NCBI GenBank assembly: GCA_037179385.1
Contig: CM074200.1
Location: 32,305,884 to 32,369,883, forward strand
From: Holothuria scabra
Taxonomy: Eukaryota; Echinodermata; Holothuroidea; Aspidochirotida; Holothuriidae
Length of the DNA stretch: 64,000 nt
Direction: 5' to 3'
The notes beneath the pieces were generated by a model. The model did not search any database. It saw only the letters and a program-made list of their open reading frames with translations, and had not been told where the DNA came from. Shown here one piece after another: positions 33,193-44,511 of the stretch. A program made the position numbers and the translations under genes. Each line of letters opens with the position of its first letter. Positions within the stretch are counted from its first letter, which is position 1.

Positions 33193-35130
33193 AAGTTGTG
33201 CGGCAACCTGTTTGCCCGAAGGTGCATGATTGTGTGATTGCTGCACTCATGTCACGAATCCCGAAGAGGAATATTTTCCTGCTTGAAATTCCTGCGCTGT
33301 TACCCTTCTAACTTCTCAAGTCTGCATACAAATTTAGAAACGGGTTCGAAAATTTTACCCCAGCTCACATGCTGCTACGAAGAAATGCCAAACTTTTCGT
33401 GACACGAAGTCTTTTGAAATTTGTACTTTTACATAACTTGGAGTAACATTTGTCATGAATGCGTACACGGCTCTATTCCGAGACGGCGCTACGGTGTTTG
33501 GATAGGAAGGAAAGCATGAAGTTAGGCGCGGGCTGGAGGTCTAAGACCCACTCGTTTTCAACTTCCAAATATTGTTACATAGACGCAATCTGGTGCAATA
33601 TTTGTATATATAGGGACTGCCAAATTTTTTTTAGAAAAATTCTTTTTACCAGGTGGGTTAAACCAATATTTTTTTCTTTTTCAGGGACTGCTGTTTTCCA
33701 ATTTTGTTACAATTCTTGACGAGTATAAGGAGAACCATATGTTTTGCCGGCCTAGTTCAAAATTTGGCATATGTGCACAAGATCACCAAGTACTCGTCAA
33801 GCTTTCGTCAACTACATTGCGGTTTCCACAACTTTCCTCTCTTTAAGTTCCAAATACTTTTCAATACAAGCAAAATACAAAACATGTACTTATTTGTTTA
33901 AAAGCAAACCATTCCTTTCACTGCAAATCGAATTCCTGGCTAATTGCTCATAATCCCAGTTTGGAAATGAAAAATTTGGAAATTTGACCTATGAGACGGA
34001 CAGCCTATCAAGCGGTCAAGTATCACCTGTCAACTACAATCCATTCTTTGCCATTTTTTCGTTGAGATCATGAAATTGCAAATTATCCCGTTACCAGCTC
34101 AATAATTGTTATTATTTGTTTGAAAAAATCAAACTTTTCTGCGCTCTTCCCGAGTCGCAAATTGCAATTGTAACTAAACAAAGTAGTGCTGGCTCATATA
34201 TCAATATACTTGTCCAAGTTTGGAAACAAAGAAACGGACATTTCTCCTGTGTAAGACCATATAAAGGGCCACCGGCCAACTATAATGTTGTTGTCCTAAA
34301 TTTCTTCCACAAAATTCAAAATTTTCCCAAATGTGAGCTATCGATATTTGAAGTATACCGGTATGTCTTAAAAGGGCAACCAAATTTAACAAATGTGTGG
34401 AATCTTTTTGAACGAGATCCGGAAATCCAAAATTCAAACTTTTAAGGAAATGCTAACAAACTGCACCGTTATTTTCAAATATTGTCTTAAAGGGGACAGA
34501 ACTTACGTTCCTAATATAGTAGTGTTCATACTTTTACAAATTCTAAATATTTGTATGATTGCCCCCTCCGAGGAAAAATGAAGCTACGCCACTAGTTTTC
34601 GACTAAAATACACCACTGGGCAAATATTTTATCTTTTTACGAAGTACATGCAGGTGGACTATGCGATTTATATACTTATCGTAGTAATATAAAAGAGTTG
34701 CGCTTCCTATTGTAATACTCATCGTTTTTATAAATAAGGCTCACTCGATTGAGGATTTAATCTTGATAAAAAAGAAATACTAAATTAAAATGAAGAACAT
34801 CGAACAATGACGTCAATAAACCTCCCCAAAACGTATGAAATGGGGCTGTTATATAGTAATTACCAACCAAATTTGACACGTTCCAACTGACAACTAAAAG
34901 GTTCCGTAAATTAACAAAGTGCCCGAACGGTTCCATTAAACACATTACCAACCTACCGAGAGTCCTTGTATGCGAAATGTTTAAGAACTCCTTCGGCCTT
35001 CAGACCGTGTAAATTTTATTTATCATAAAAAGTCAGTACATTTCAAAGATCCCGACATCATTCAAAAACATTACTGTGGTACTTTAACTTTGCTATGGTG
35101 TAGAGTATCTGTCTGAATATGGTACCTTTA
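33193..35130. other. No recognisable gene; transposon end near 34590
   Basis: 'attgccccctccgaggaaaaatgaagctacgccactag' pieces (34557-34594) look like the right end of a CAGTGGCG-type element, as at 28815. I could not find its left end. Open frames at 33459-34445 have no recognisable domain. Confidence 0.4.
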
Positions 35131-35220
35131 GATAGACAGCTAGACAGCTAGACAGCTAGACAGATAGACAGATAGACAGATAGACAGACAGACAGACAGA
35201 TAGATAGCTAGATAGATAGA
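35131..35220. repeat. GACA/GATA tetranucleotide microsatellite
   Basis: Runs of AGACAGCT, AGACAGAT, AGACAGAC and finally GATAGATAG over about 90 bp. The mixed GATA/GACA make-up is that of Bkm-type satellite. Here it is short and imperfect. Confidence 0.9.
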
Positions 35221-35362
35221 AATACTATATTAAATCCTCAAAAAAGGAAATTACATGTCTGCCTTAAAATGATATATACCAGCAAATATAAAATGATAAA
35301 ATCCAATAAACACAGTTAATTTCTAACGTTATGATTCATTATATAAATATCATGAATCATAT

Positions 35363-35584
35363 GGTCAGTCAGTCACTCACTCAGTTAGATAGAGTTTTAC
35401 GGTCCAGTTTCCAACCTAATGGTTCAAGTCGAGCCGGTCACGGCCTTTTTTCCAGTTATGGCTCACTGGCGTGTTTTTCTACTCCATTACTTATGTTCCA
35501 CTTTTAGAGTTTTGGTTTGACTTCACCTGGGAACCGAACCTGTGTGAGAGGCGGATGCTCTTACCGTTAAACCAAACACGTGGT
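35363..35584 (-). mobile_element. tRNA-derived SINE, copy 2 (best preserved)
   Basis: Flanked by a perfect 12-bp duplication CATGAATCATAT (35351-35362 and 35585-35596). On the minus strand the A-box-like 'ggtttaacggtaagagc' is near 35575-35559 and a good B box, AGGTTCGGTTCCCAGG, near 35541-35526. The body matches the 8278-8537 copy, and the tail ends in TGAG/TGAC-type short repeats ('gtcagtcagtcactcactcag' on the plus strand). The tRNA head is shortened between the boxes. Confidence 0.85.
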
Positions 35585-35596
35585 CATGAATCATAT

Positions 35597-36400
35597 AATG
35601 TCATTACAACATCGTTCTTTCTTAATATATTAAGACGTTTTTATGTCATTAATAGAAAAGCATGTTTTTTACAATGCGTGCTTGGATCAGCTATTCACAA
35701 TTAATCGACGCAGTAGCGTAATTATGCTCTTTAGCCTAACTTCATAGTACAGTAATTGTAATATAGCCTAGTCTAGACTCGACTGACGTTATGTTACAAC
35801 CTCTACCTTTTTGACACTGCATTCCGTTCAGCCGTCTGACCTCTTTTCATTCACTACCGCTTTCAGATGCAGGTCCATTGATAACTTTATCAATCATTAT
35901 GAAACTTGAGAAAATGAGGTGTAGGAATCACTTGCAAAAGTGATTCTTTGAAAAGGTCATAGACTTAATTTCCTCTAATATATCAAGAAAGGCTTCCTTA
36001 AGCTCTCACGTTGTTTGGATAGTTTGGAAAAAGAACAAATTCAGCAGGTTATATAAACTATTACATGGTGACTGTACAACCGACCAACTGACTGGTTGAT
36101 TGATTGATTTAAGTGACAGACTGTGGCCAACTGGCCGACTAGCCCACTGGCCGACTTGCCGACTGACTGTTTAATGTTCACCCAATGACAGTATTCTCAG
36201 AATGTAATGCAATGTATTTTAAACAGAACATTTAATCGGTCCAAACATCGTAGTCTTCAACATTTACTATGCTTTGTAAACCAAGTGTAGCCTAACCTTG
36301 AAAATTTAACTTAATTTATTTGTACAGAGGTTTGAAAAATGCTTTCAATGCAATGGACAATTGGAAACTATTAACAGTGCATCCATAGGTAAAGGAATAA
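35597..36400. other. No gene; cryptic GACT/GGCC repeats at 36085-36175
   Basis: 'gaccaactgactggttgattgatt' and 'ctggccgactagcccactggccgac' form an irregular simple-sequence patch. Nothing else is supported. Confidence 0.45.
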
Positions 36401-36408
36401 TATCTGAC

Positions 36409-37132
36409 CCGGGAGCTGTAAGAGATGGGGATTGCTCGCTCAATTCAGTCAGACAATGTACTTGAAAGTACATTAATCCTTTTCTAGGGACAACATTTGA
36501 TTGACAGGTCACTTTGTTTCTGTTATTTGACGTTTGTCGGCTCTCCTTCTTAATGACGATCTCCTTTTTTCAAGGCCTAGTAATCCTGTAACAACAGTCT
36601 TTATAAAGATATTTCTTTGATCTTTATGTGCTTATCCCACAGATGTGAAACGTTTTCCCACCTTGATCGAAACGACTGTTCAGCCACTTTTAGGTTTCAC
36701 AATCCATTTATATTCTAATTTATTCATTAAGCAAAGAAGTGTCCCTGTTTAAATTCAGCATGAGTCTTAATATTCTTGTTGATATTTCAATCAATTCCGG
36801 TTTGTTCCTGAAATAGTGACAAAGGTATTTTCGCATAGGCTTAGACAGTAGTATAGAAACACATTGTACCGTTTTAGAACATTGCACCTGGCGACACCAT
36901 GTTGAAATAGTTTTGATCTCGTTGACGGCTTGCAATGTGATGCTTAGGAGTGAAACAATCCTCTTATCTCTCACAGCTGTACCAGACGACTAGAACCATT
37001 GTCTCTACTGTGTAACCTCTATTAGTTCAGAGGAATTTAAGGAACCAGTTAATACGAGGCTAATGAGTGACATCTAAGCGCCTAGTACAAAAGAAGAGCA
37101 GAGCGAGCAATCTCCATCTCTTCCACCTCCCT
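36409..37132. mobile_element. Element G (hAT-like MITE), copy 2
   Basis: 724 bp, one base different in length from the copy at 17984-18708. Terminal repeats are CCGGGAGCTGTAAGAGATGG at the left against 'agggaggtggaagagatgg' at the right (reverse-complemented), continuing to 'gattgctcgctc'. Flanking octamers are TATCTGAC and GATCTGAC. Internal landmarks are shared ('ttgattgacaggtc', 'cctagtaatcctgtaacaacagtcttt'). The terminal repeat interiors differ from copy 1, so these are subfamilies. No ORF. Confidence 0.75.
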
Positions 37133-37289
37133 GATCTGACGATGTATCACACAATATCTCAATATGTTAGTAATTTCTTCCATACTACGCAACGCAACAA
37201 ACCGGGACCCTGTTCCACACAATTAAGTTAAAGGATTCACATCATAGTCTACTTTCTAAATCGTACAATTTGTAATTGCCGTTGGATAT

Positions 37290-38445
37290 TAGACTTGAAT
37301 TGTTTTATAAAGTTATTCTCCCGGTCTCGATCTATGGCAGTGAAATTTGGGGGAAGTAGTAATACAGCACAAATCGAAGCTTTTCATGTTAAATTCTGTA
37401 AGCAAGTTTTAACATTGCATAAAGCTACACCCAATTGTATGGTTCTTGGGGAATTAATTTGGTATAAAATAGCAAAATCAATTCAGATGAGAACGATTTC
37501 ATTTTGGTTAATAACTATTCATGGTAGTGAACGTAAATTATCATTTACAATTGATAAATTGTTGCTAACTTTGCATGATAAGGTTCTTTGTAGTTCTTCT
37601 TTGATATTAATAACTAAAAATATTTTAGACACCTCAGGTATGTCCTATAATTGGGATGATCCTTTCAAAAATAAATATATCATGGGCGAAAAAAACGTTG
37701 CATTTGAGATTAAGTAATGTGTATGAGCAAAAATGGTTGCCTGGGGTTGGGGTTTATGAACATTCCCAGTGTAAAAATTATCGTATTTTTAAATTTAGGC
37801 TCGCCTTCTGTCTCTGAGTAGAGGTGATTGTTTTAATCTTTGCAGTTTCCGTGTTGGGAATACTAAAATTCCTGCCATAGACGGGCGCGTTCTCTTAACA
37901 TTGATCTTAGTGACAGACTTTGTAAACTTTGTACAAGTGGTTCGATTGGTCATGAATTCCATTATCTTTTTCGGTGTAGACCATTTAAGTCGGATAGAGA
38001 ATACTATTTGAAGGTCATTATAGGGTAGGACCAAACACTTTAAAATGGCTCAGCTTTTTTATCATCAAGAAACAAGAGGGTGCAAAGAAAACTAGCCACA
38101 TTCTGTTATAGTATTACATCTAATTACTTAAAATAGGCATATGCACTTTTTTAATGTGGGTTGACTTGTGTGTCTCGTCATAGGTTTTTTTTTTGTTTTT
38201 GTGCTTAATCAGCTATGCTGGTTCGAACATTTCCATATTTTTGTTGTTTGGCTGCTTTATATCTGTTGGGAGCTGGTGACTATAGATTTGAATGTTCTTT
38301 TATTTTTTTCTTTGAATGTATATTTTGTTTTTGATACTTGTGATTATCTGCTATTTGTATGTGTTGCTTATCAATTGTATCGATTAACTATAACACCTCC
38401 TGGGGTGCATAAAGAGTAACTATCCAAACGAAACGAAACTAAACG
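37290..38445 (+). pseudogene. LINE ORF2 C-terminal region with 3' tail
   Basis: The open frame 37295-37717 contains 'AFHVKFCKQVLTLHKATPNC', 'MVLGELIWYKIAKSIQMRTI' and 'ILDTSGMSYNWDDPF', the conserved region after the RT of a LINE family common in aquatic animals. Further pieces 'EQKWLPG', 'FRVGNTKIP' and a zinc-knuckle-like 'DRLCKLCTSGSIGHEFHYLF' follow in other frames to about 38020. A non-coding tail ends in AAACG-type repeats ('aacgaaacgaaactaaac') at 38420-38445. The catalytic domain is missing (5' truncation). Confidence 0.8.
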
Positions 38446-39503
38446 AAACATTATATTAAAAAAGGTAGCGGACTACTAACTTCAATAATCGTGCCTGTTT
38501 AAATGTTTACTGACAGACAAAGTTCCTTAAAATTTTTATGAGATGTTGTTTCTGACTGTGTAACTTACAAAATATGACCACTGTTGCGTTTGGATTTTGT
38601 GAACAATGAGTTCAAATACAGACTGTGCAAAACTCAAGGCAATTTGATCAATTTTAGTGCCATTTTTGACTGTATTACTCCCATCTCTGAAGTGCCGTTT
38701 TTGAGTAGGACTAGCTATTATGGCGGGAAACACATACCTATCATTCAAGGCTTTCTAGCTCAACATTTCAATGGTCATGCTATAAAAATTTGAAGGTGCC
38801 AAGCCTGATTGTGAGCTTCGATCAGAGGGGTGGCATTTCCTCGTTGTAAACTTCTGGTGGGAGCTAGAGGGCACGAAATTAGCCTAATCTAGTATGTTAG
38901 TCAATGGGACTTATAATTAGTGGCCCGCTACCAATACGCTATTTCAAAGTAAAGGATATTACCTCTGAAATTGAAATGGATGGGGTATTTCTCTTGAAAA
39001 ATGAGCTGCAAAATTTCGCTCTGTTAGGACAGTGTGCTGCTCTAGCAACTTCCTGGTTAAGATTTGGAGATATAAATTATTGTCTGTTGTATTAACGATT
39101 TTTTCCAAGAGCCAGAACATCTTCCTGCCGCAATCCCGAAACTTGATTCATTTGGGGCAAAATGAAACATCTAGCAGAGTATATTTGAGTTTTGAAATCA
39201 ACTAGGATTTTCTTGATGGGAAGTGAGGTGTGGCCGCGTTAGCACTTTTGAGAGAATGCTTGGACTTCTGAACCGACTGGTCCCAAGAGCGTTACCATCG
39301 GTTGAGGAGGTATAAAAATTTTAAGGGGAACACGAAAAGCGGGAAACGGAATTTTTCACAACTCTAAGTAGAATCGTCGTTATTGCAAAATTTCGTTTGA
39401 AGTAAAATATCACTTTCCTTAAAAATGAGAAAATCGAGAAATGATCAGAAAATTCTAATAAAAGTAGTACTATTAGCAATAAATATATAAACATGTTCAT
39501 TTC
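38446..39503. other. No recognisable feature
   Basis: Open frames at 38584-38793 and 38904-39095 have no recognisable domain. Confidence 0.4.
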
Positions 39504-39511
39504 CTTGTCCG

Positions 39512-39659
39512 CAGTGGCGGCGCCAGGGTATTTTTTCAGAGGCGGAAAGCATGAGTTGAGTGCTCCTTTTTCTTCTGTTTTCCTTCTTTTCCTTTTCTTC
39601 TTTACATTTACGTGTGAACTTAGGGGCGGTCATCCCTGACACCCCTGACGTCACCCATG
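39512..39659. mobile_element. 148-bp hAT-like MITE with perfect 8-bp duplication
   Basis: CTTGTCCG occurs at 39504-39511 and again at 39660-39667. Between them the left end is CAGTGGCGGCGCCAGGG and the right end, reverse-complemented, is CATGGGTGACGTCAGGG (12 of 17 match). CAGTGGCG ends with an 8-bp duplication are typical of hAT transposons. The centre is a pyrimidine-rich stretch. Far too short to encode anything. Confidence 0.8.
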
Positions 39660-39667
39660 CTTGTCCG

Positions 39668-42557
39668 TTCTCCGGTAGTTGAATACGTTAGCCCTAAAAC
39701 ATTTTTTGCAACTTTTGCCCGAGCTGAATATTCTTCAATTTCGGGGTAAGTGTTACGTAAGACCAAAGAAAGAGGTCGACGAAAGATTGTTTCCGTCCCA
39801 GCTTTCTACAAAAATGTTTCACCAAATTCCATGCCCATTCTTTTCGGCCACATTTTCGAGACATGAAACAATCAAATGTAATAGAACAGCTTTACAATTT
39901 ACCTTTCCGGCAATGAGTGAGACATTTTTAGCAATAGATATTTCCTAATTAGTGTTCATATGATAACTGTTGATCACTCCTATATAGGCCGGTGTGGTAT
40001 GTAAACTGTAGTCTCCACAGAAAGAGTTGCACGGCAGGCTGAAAATAAGTATTACTCGAATCATAGTAATTCATATGACCAGTTGTCATATGAACCTGTA
40101 AACCTTTCCTGAAATTAGTACGAAACATGTCCTTCAATATTGCGCTTTAGTAAATACTTTAAATAATATATGACATTTGTATGTCATAAAAAGAATTATT
40201 TCCGGATTCCGGATGAGAAGTAGTTTTTTCTCTGCTACGTTTTAGTCATACTGGTAAAAATTTAAGACCATGCCTCTATGGCAAGCCTTTAATGATAACT
40301 GCTACAAATATGTACCTATGTACCGTGCCTCATGCGTATGTAATACTATGTGGTTAGGTCTTGCACTGTATTAATTGTCATTCACACCCATCATAACTGA
40401 AGGACTTGCCTTTTGTGGAATTAAATTTGCTAGGAATAGTTTTCATATTCTGTTTGTATACTCTTAGTTATGTTCACAAGATATCAATGTAACTTAGACT
40501 AGAGTAATGTAAAAACCAAACGTTTTTGAGTTCCTATGTTTCATATTCTTAAAGATATTTTTGCACATGTGCTTTCACATGCTCTATCGTCGAGTTCCAT
40601 GGCATAGGCGCATATTTAGCTCTTTGGAGGAAAGGGCAGTTTGAATAAATGAAATTTACAAAATATCAAACAACAATAATAATAACTAAACTTCATTTTC
40701 ACTATCTTAAAATGTGTGTAGACATGGTTTTAGAGTGTCTTTATTTAATTGATTTTAAATATGATGGGACGTAAAATATATCTTTCAAATTACTCGTTTT
40801 ATACCCCAACGTTCAAGCACGGATCCGAAGGAAATAAAAGATACGAAAACGCTCATCCGGAATTTGGCAAAGGGTAGAGGTTCCTCCAGAATCCAATTCC
40901 TTTGCAAGGTTAACAATCTCGAGATAACCATAGAGGTTCACTCTGATGGCAGCAGAAACTAATTTGCCTAACGAATAACAGTTGAAAATCTGGAAAGTTT
41001 AGCATAAGTTCGGTCGATGTAAATGGAGACAGCGCCATCTGTTAAAGAGTTTTGCTCAAAGCTTAATTCTTCGTACAAGCTGATCGCATTCCTATAACCA
41101 TAACATTATTTTTGCTACTTTTAGGTTTGGAATTGGCCCTGTTAACAAAAAGCATTTATTTCATTAACTTTTCCATTGGAGAGTGTGTTTCAGTGCGACG
41201 TGCAACCGACCCCGCCTTCTGAACAATCGGTTTAAGCGCCAACGCCTTCCCAGCACTCGCTTTTATTATCTTTGATCTATATACTGCTAATGCGGATATA
41301 ACCAGGTTAGACTGTAAAAATGTAGTTATCTCTTTACAGGAAGCCTGGATAAAAGTAGGGTGACAATCTCAATAGCATATTTTTTCAAGAAAAATAGCGT
41401 AATTAAATTCAACCCAAAGTACAACAGTCTGGAAATACCGGTACCTTATATATTTTCAAATCACAGTGTCACCAGCGATGGACGTTTCTTTTAAGGGATG
41501 GAATGGTTGTTGTTTTAACCGGCTACACTGGTCCATCCAGTTACATATTTTCGCAGTTGGCTCACAGATCGAAACTGTCGGACCACTATGAATGCATTCT
41601 TATTTAACATGTTAGCTGACTCATACTGATGTACCCGTATTCCTGCTGATAGATTATAGTTAATTTCTTCAACGTAATCAGCTGCAAATTTCCAGTTACG
41701 TTCATTTTCTGTTTGTGTCTCCAACCAAAGGACTTTGCTTGGTGTTTGATGTCTACTGAGTCACCTTGACGTGTCCATGATTCTTGGCAATGCGGGAAAG
41801 AACGTACTGGGCAGGTACTGTGCGTTGACCCCCACCCCCTCCCTTGTCAAAAAATGAAGAAGTTGTAAACCATCCAAACAACTGTCACTCCGAGCCTGGT
41901 TTCTATACGAACACGTTTCTGATATCTCTAATTTATGATCTTATGGACTTTACTTAGGACGTCTTTTCCGTGTTACCAATGATGATAAAAACATACAATA
42001 TCTCCAATGACTCCAGAATGTCTAATTTGGTTGGGGGCAAACTTAGGGCAAAGGTAAATGTTAGTGGGCAAAACTTGTCGGACACGGCGCCAAACAGGCG
42101 CAGCGTAACAACACGAGAGAAGCATTACCATGAAAACTTGCCACTTAAACTAAACGTAGTCGCTTATGACCTAATTTTCTTGTCATTATATTCAGCATGA
42201 ACGTTTACATTTTTATGCCCTTTACATACATTTTCGTTTATGTCTACGTTCTCAGATGTGCATTCTTATGTACGTTTATGTATACGCGTGGAAATCATTT
42301 AACATTTCCGACGTGCGCCCCTACCCCATAAATGTTCAAAACAAATCGCCGCCGTTGTAGCAGACCCCTTTTCTGAAGTCGCCCCGACTTTTTGGCAATA
42401 AGCCGTTCGGCGAAACCAAAACATATACTCCTAAAGTAGTGCTGGTCCCAAGAAAATGCGTCTACTAACAGACTAAAGGACGCACCAACGCCTACATGAC
42501 CAACTTCATTGCCCTTAAATCATTGATATAATTGGTTTGTTAAGTGTGGCGCCATTC
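39668..42557. other. No recognisable gene
   Basis: About 2.9 kb of AT-rich sequence. Short open frames (39679-39948, 41515-41724, 41970-42200) have no recognisable domain. 'gccgttcggcgaaacc' at 42405 is an inverted fragment of repeat I (48841-48960). Confidence 0.45.
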
Positions 42558-42730
42558 GACAATCCTCGAAAAAATAATGAAACAAATATAGCAACACGCA
42601 ACGAAGAGATCAATATCACCCAGTCCGACCCCCAGTTAAATTTATAACCCGGCTTCCCAAGGCTTCCTGAAACCTCAACAATGATGCCAGGAGCGGGGTT
42701 TGTACCATGTGATTTTGTCTAGGACTGTCA
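42558..42730. mobile_element. MITE family H, copy 2
   Basis: The left end 'gacaatcctcgaaaaaa' and right end 'tttgtctaggactgtca' pair like the 22211-22378 copy, and both share 'ggcttcctgaaac.t.aacaatgat' and 'ggggtttgt.ccatgt'. More diverged than copy 1. Confidence 0.65.
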
Positions 42731-43514
42731 AAAGCCTGTACAAAGGTACAGAAATTTCCAAATTTTCGTTTTAAGTGCCTTAAAACGAACAGGTTGCCAG
42801 TTTATTTTTCACTTACCAGGAAAGTAATAACAGTTGAATTTAACTGAACAGTACGCTGGTCTGTCAGATTAAATGAGGGCATTCGAATAAAGATTTTTTC
42901 TTCAAGTAGTTCCTACGAGGAAGGGGGGAATATTACTTTGGTTGGTGACAGATTTCATTTCCATTTAAAATTTTATTTACTGTTATGGGGGAAAACAAAG
43001 AAATGTTTCCATGTTTATCGACCATGTGATTGACCATCGACATACATTGAAAAAGAGTTGAGGTCAATGGTTAACCGTGGTGAGGTCAACTATAAATCGA
43101 GGCGCTAATCAAATATTCTAAGAAACAGAGAACAGTGACGAGTTCTACATTAAGAATATGAATAAATTTAACATTATAAAGCCCACCTGTGGGGCTTTCT
43201 GTAGCACTTCAGTTTCAGAAATTTGAGATGTCGCTTTTGGCCCGTAATTAATCTGGCATATCTATTCGCCCTCTCCTGAAAGCTGTTTTGATCCGTCCAC
43301 CTCCCCCAAGAAAAATGGCTCACTTGGAAGCTGCCCCTTTCGGTACCCTGCGTGGCAACGGGTCCTTTGAATAGATTAAAGACACACGGTTACCACGTAA
43401 ACCACCCATGGGTACCCTATTTTGTTCACTTCCCTGTCCTGATTAGAAAAGACCCGATATGGATAGAAGTCCGTAATGTTTATAAATTCCACCTCTTCCC
43501 CATTAAATATATAA
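42731..43514. other. No recognisable gene
   Basis: Holds a small 'aaagcccacctgtggggcttt' hairpin at 43179-43199 in otherwise plain sequence. An open frame at 43352-43603 has no recognisable domain. Confidence 0.4.
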
Positions 43515-43573
43515 AGCTTCAACATCCATGCGGGGATCGGGCTTTGTCCCATGTATTTTTGTCGAGGATTGTA
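43515..43573. repeat. MITE family H right-end fragment
   Basis: 'gcggggatcgggctttgtcccatgtatttttgtcgaggattgta' in pieces matches the right end of family H at 22330-22378. The left end is absent. Confidence 0.65.
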
Positions 43574-44144
43574 GAATACAGAATTAACTGTAACTATAAA
43601 TGAAACATCTATGACACGAATTTTACATACCGACAGTCAATGTTTACTGAAAGAGCGCCATCTATTTCTCTGTCTAGCGCAATAAGTTTTTGGCTATTTC
43701 ATTTTGGGCAATATATTTGGAATTAATATACATAGCGTTTTTTTTTTTTTTTTAAATAAAGGGGGGCATATTGAGTCTCAGCAACTTTTTCAGTCTAGCA
43801 AAGAACAGTTGTAAAGATCGATGGACTGACGGTTGAATGCAAACCCGGAGTCAAGAATATGTGGTCTTTCATACCTGGTGTTAAAGACCGTACTTTGCAT
43901 GCATGTCACTAAAAACGGGTTACCTTGACCAGTTGATAAGATGATAGCTCATCTATTCGTAATTACAAATCAGTTTCGATATTTATGACGACTAAAAATT
44001 CTTTTGCCAGATCTATACTTGAGGCACCCTTACTTTGTCTTTAACAGAGAGCAACATCTATTGTTAAAATTTTGTTTGCATTTTCATCCCAGGTTTGTCA
44101 TTCAAATAACGTAATGTCATTGTTAGAAAAACTAGGTTTCAGTA
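43574..44144. other. No recognisable feature
   Basis: Includes a 15-base T run at 43738. Nothing else is supported. Confidence 0.45.
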
Positions 44145-44148
44145 TTAA

Positions 44149-44507
44149 AGAGGCTCATTGAGTTGATATCGATAACTTAATGAGAGTCTCAAATGGTCAC
44201 TACCACAAAGCAATGCTTATAGTTAGCATAACAAGTCAAGTTTCAAGTCCAAAAGTCACAGAAAACGTTAAAATTTTGAATTTTCTAGTATCTGACTTGC
44301 AACGGTTTTTGTACCTGATTTGAAAAAGTGTCTGGTCACAAATTTTTAAAAACCGACTTGAACCGTTAAGTACTCACTCATGAAACAGTTATTTATATCT
44401 AGGGTATGGGGATTGTCTAAGATTGACCATTTGCCATTGGTATGTGAAGAAAACTTGACAGGTTTGGAAAAAATGTTGAATTCCATGAACCAACTCAATG
44501 AGCCGCT
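44149..44507. mobile_element. MITE family A, copy 2, perfect TTAA duplication
   Basis: 359 bp between TTAA (44145-44148) and TTAA (44508-44511). The left end is AGAGGCTCATTGAGTTG and the right end, reverse-complemented, is AGCGGCTCATTGAGTTG, 16 of 17 identical. It aligns along the full length with 5639-5986 ('tgatatcgataa.ttaatgagagtctca', 'catttgccattggtatgtgaagaaa'). No ORF. Confidence 0.85.
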
Positions 44508-44511
44508 TTAA

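Noticed and set aside
43179..43199. Small GC hairpin resembling a bacterial terminator
   Set aside because: Not followed by a T-run and out of place in an animal genome; probably chance.
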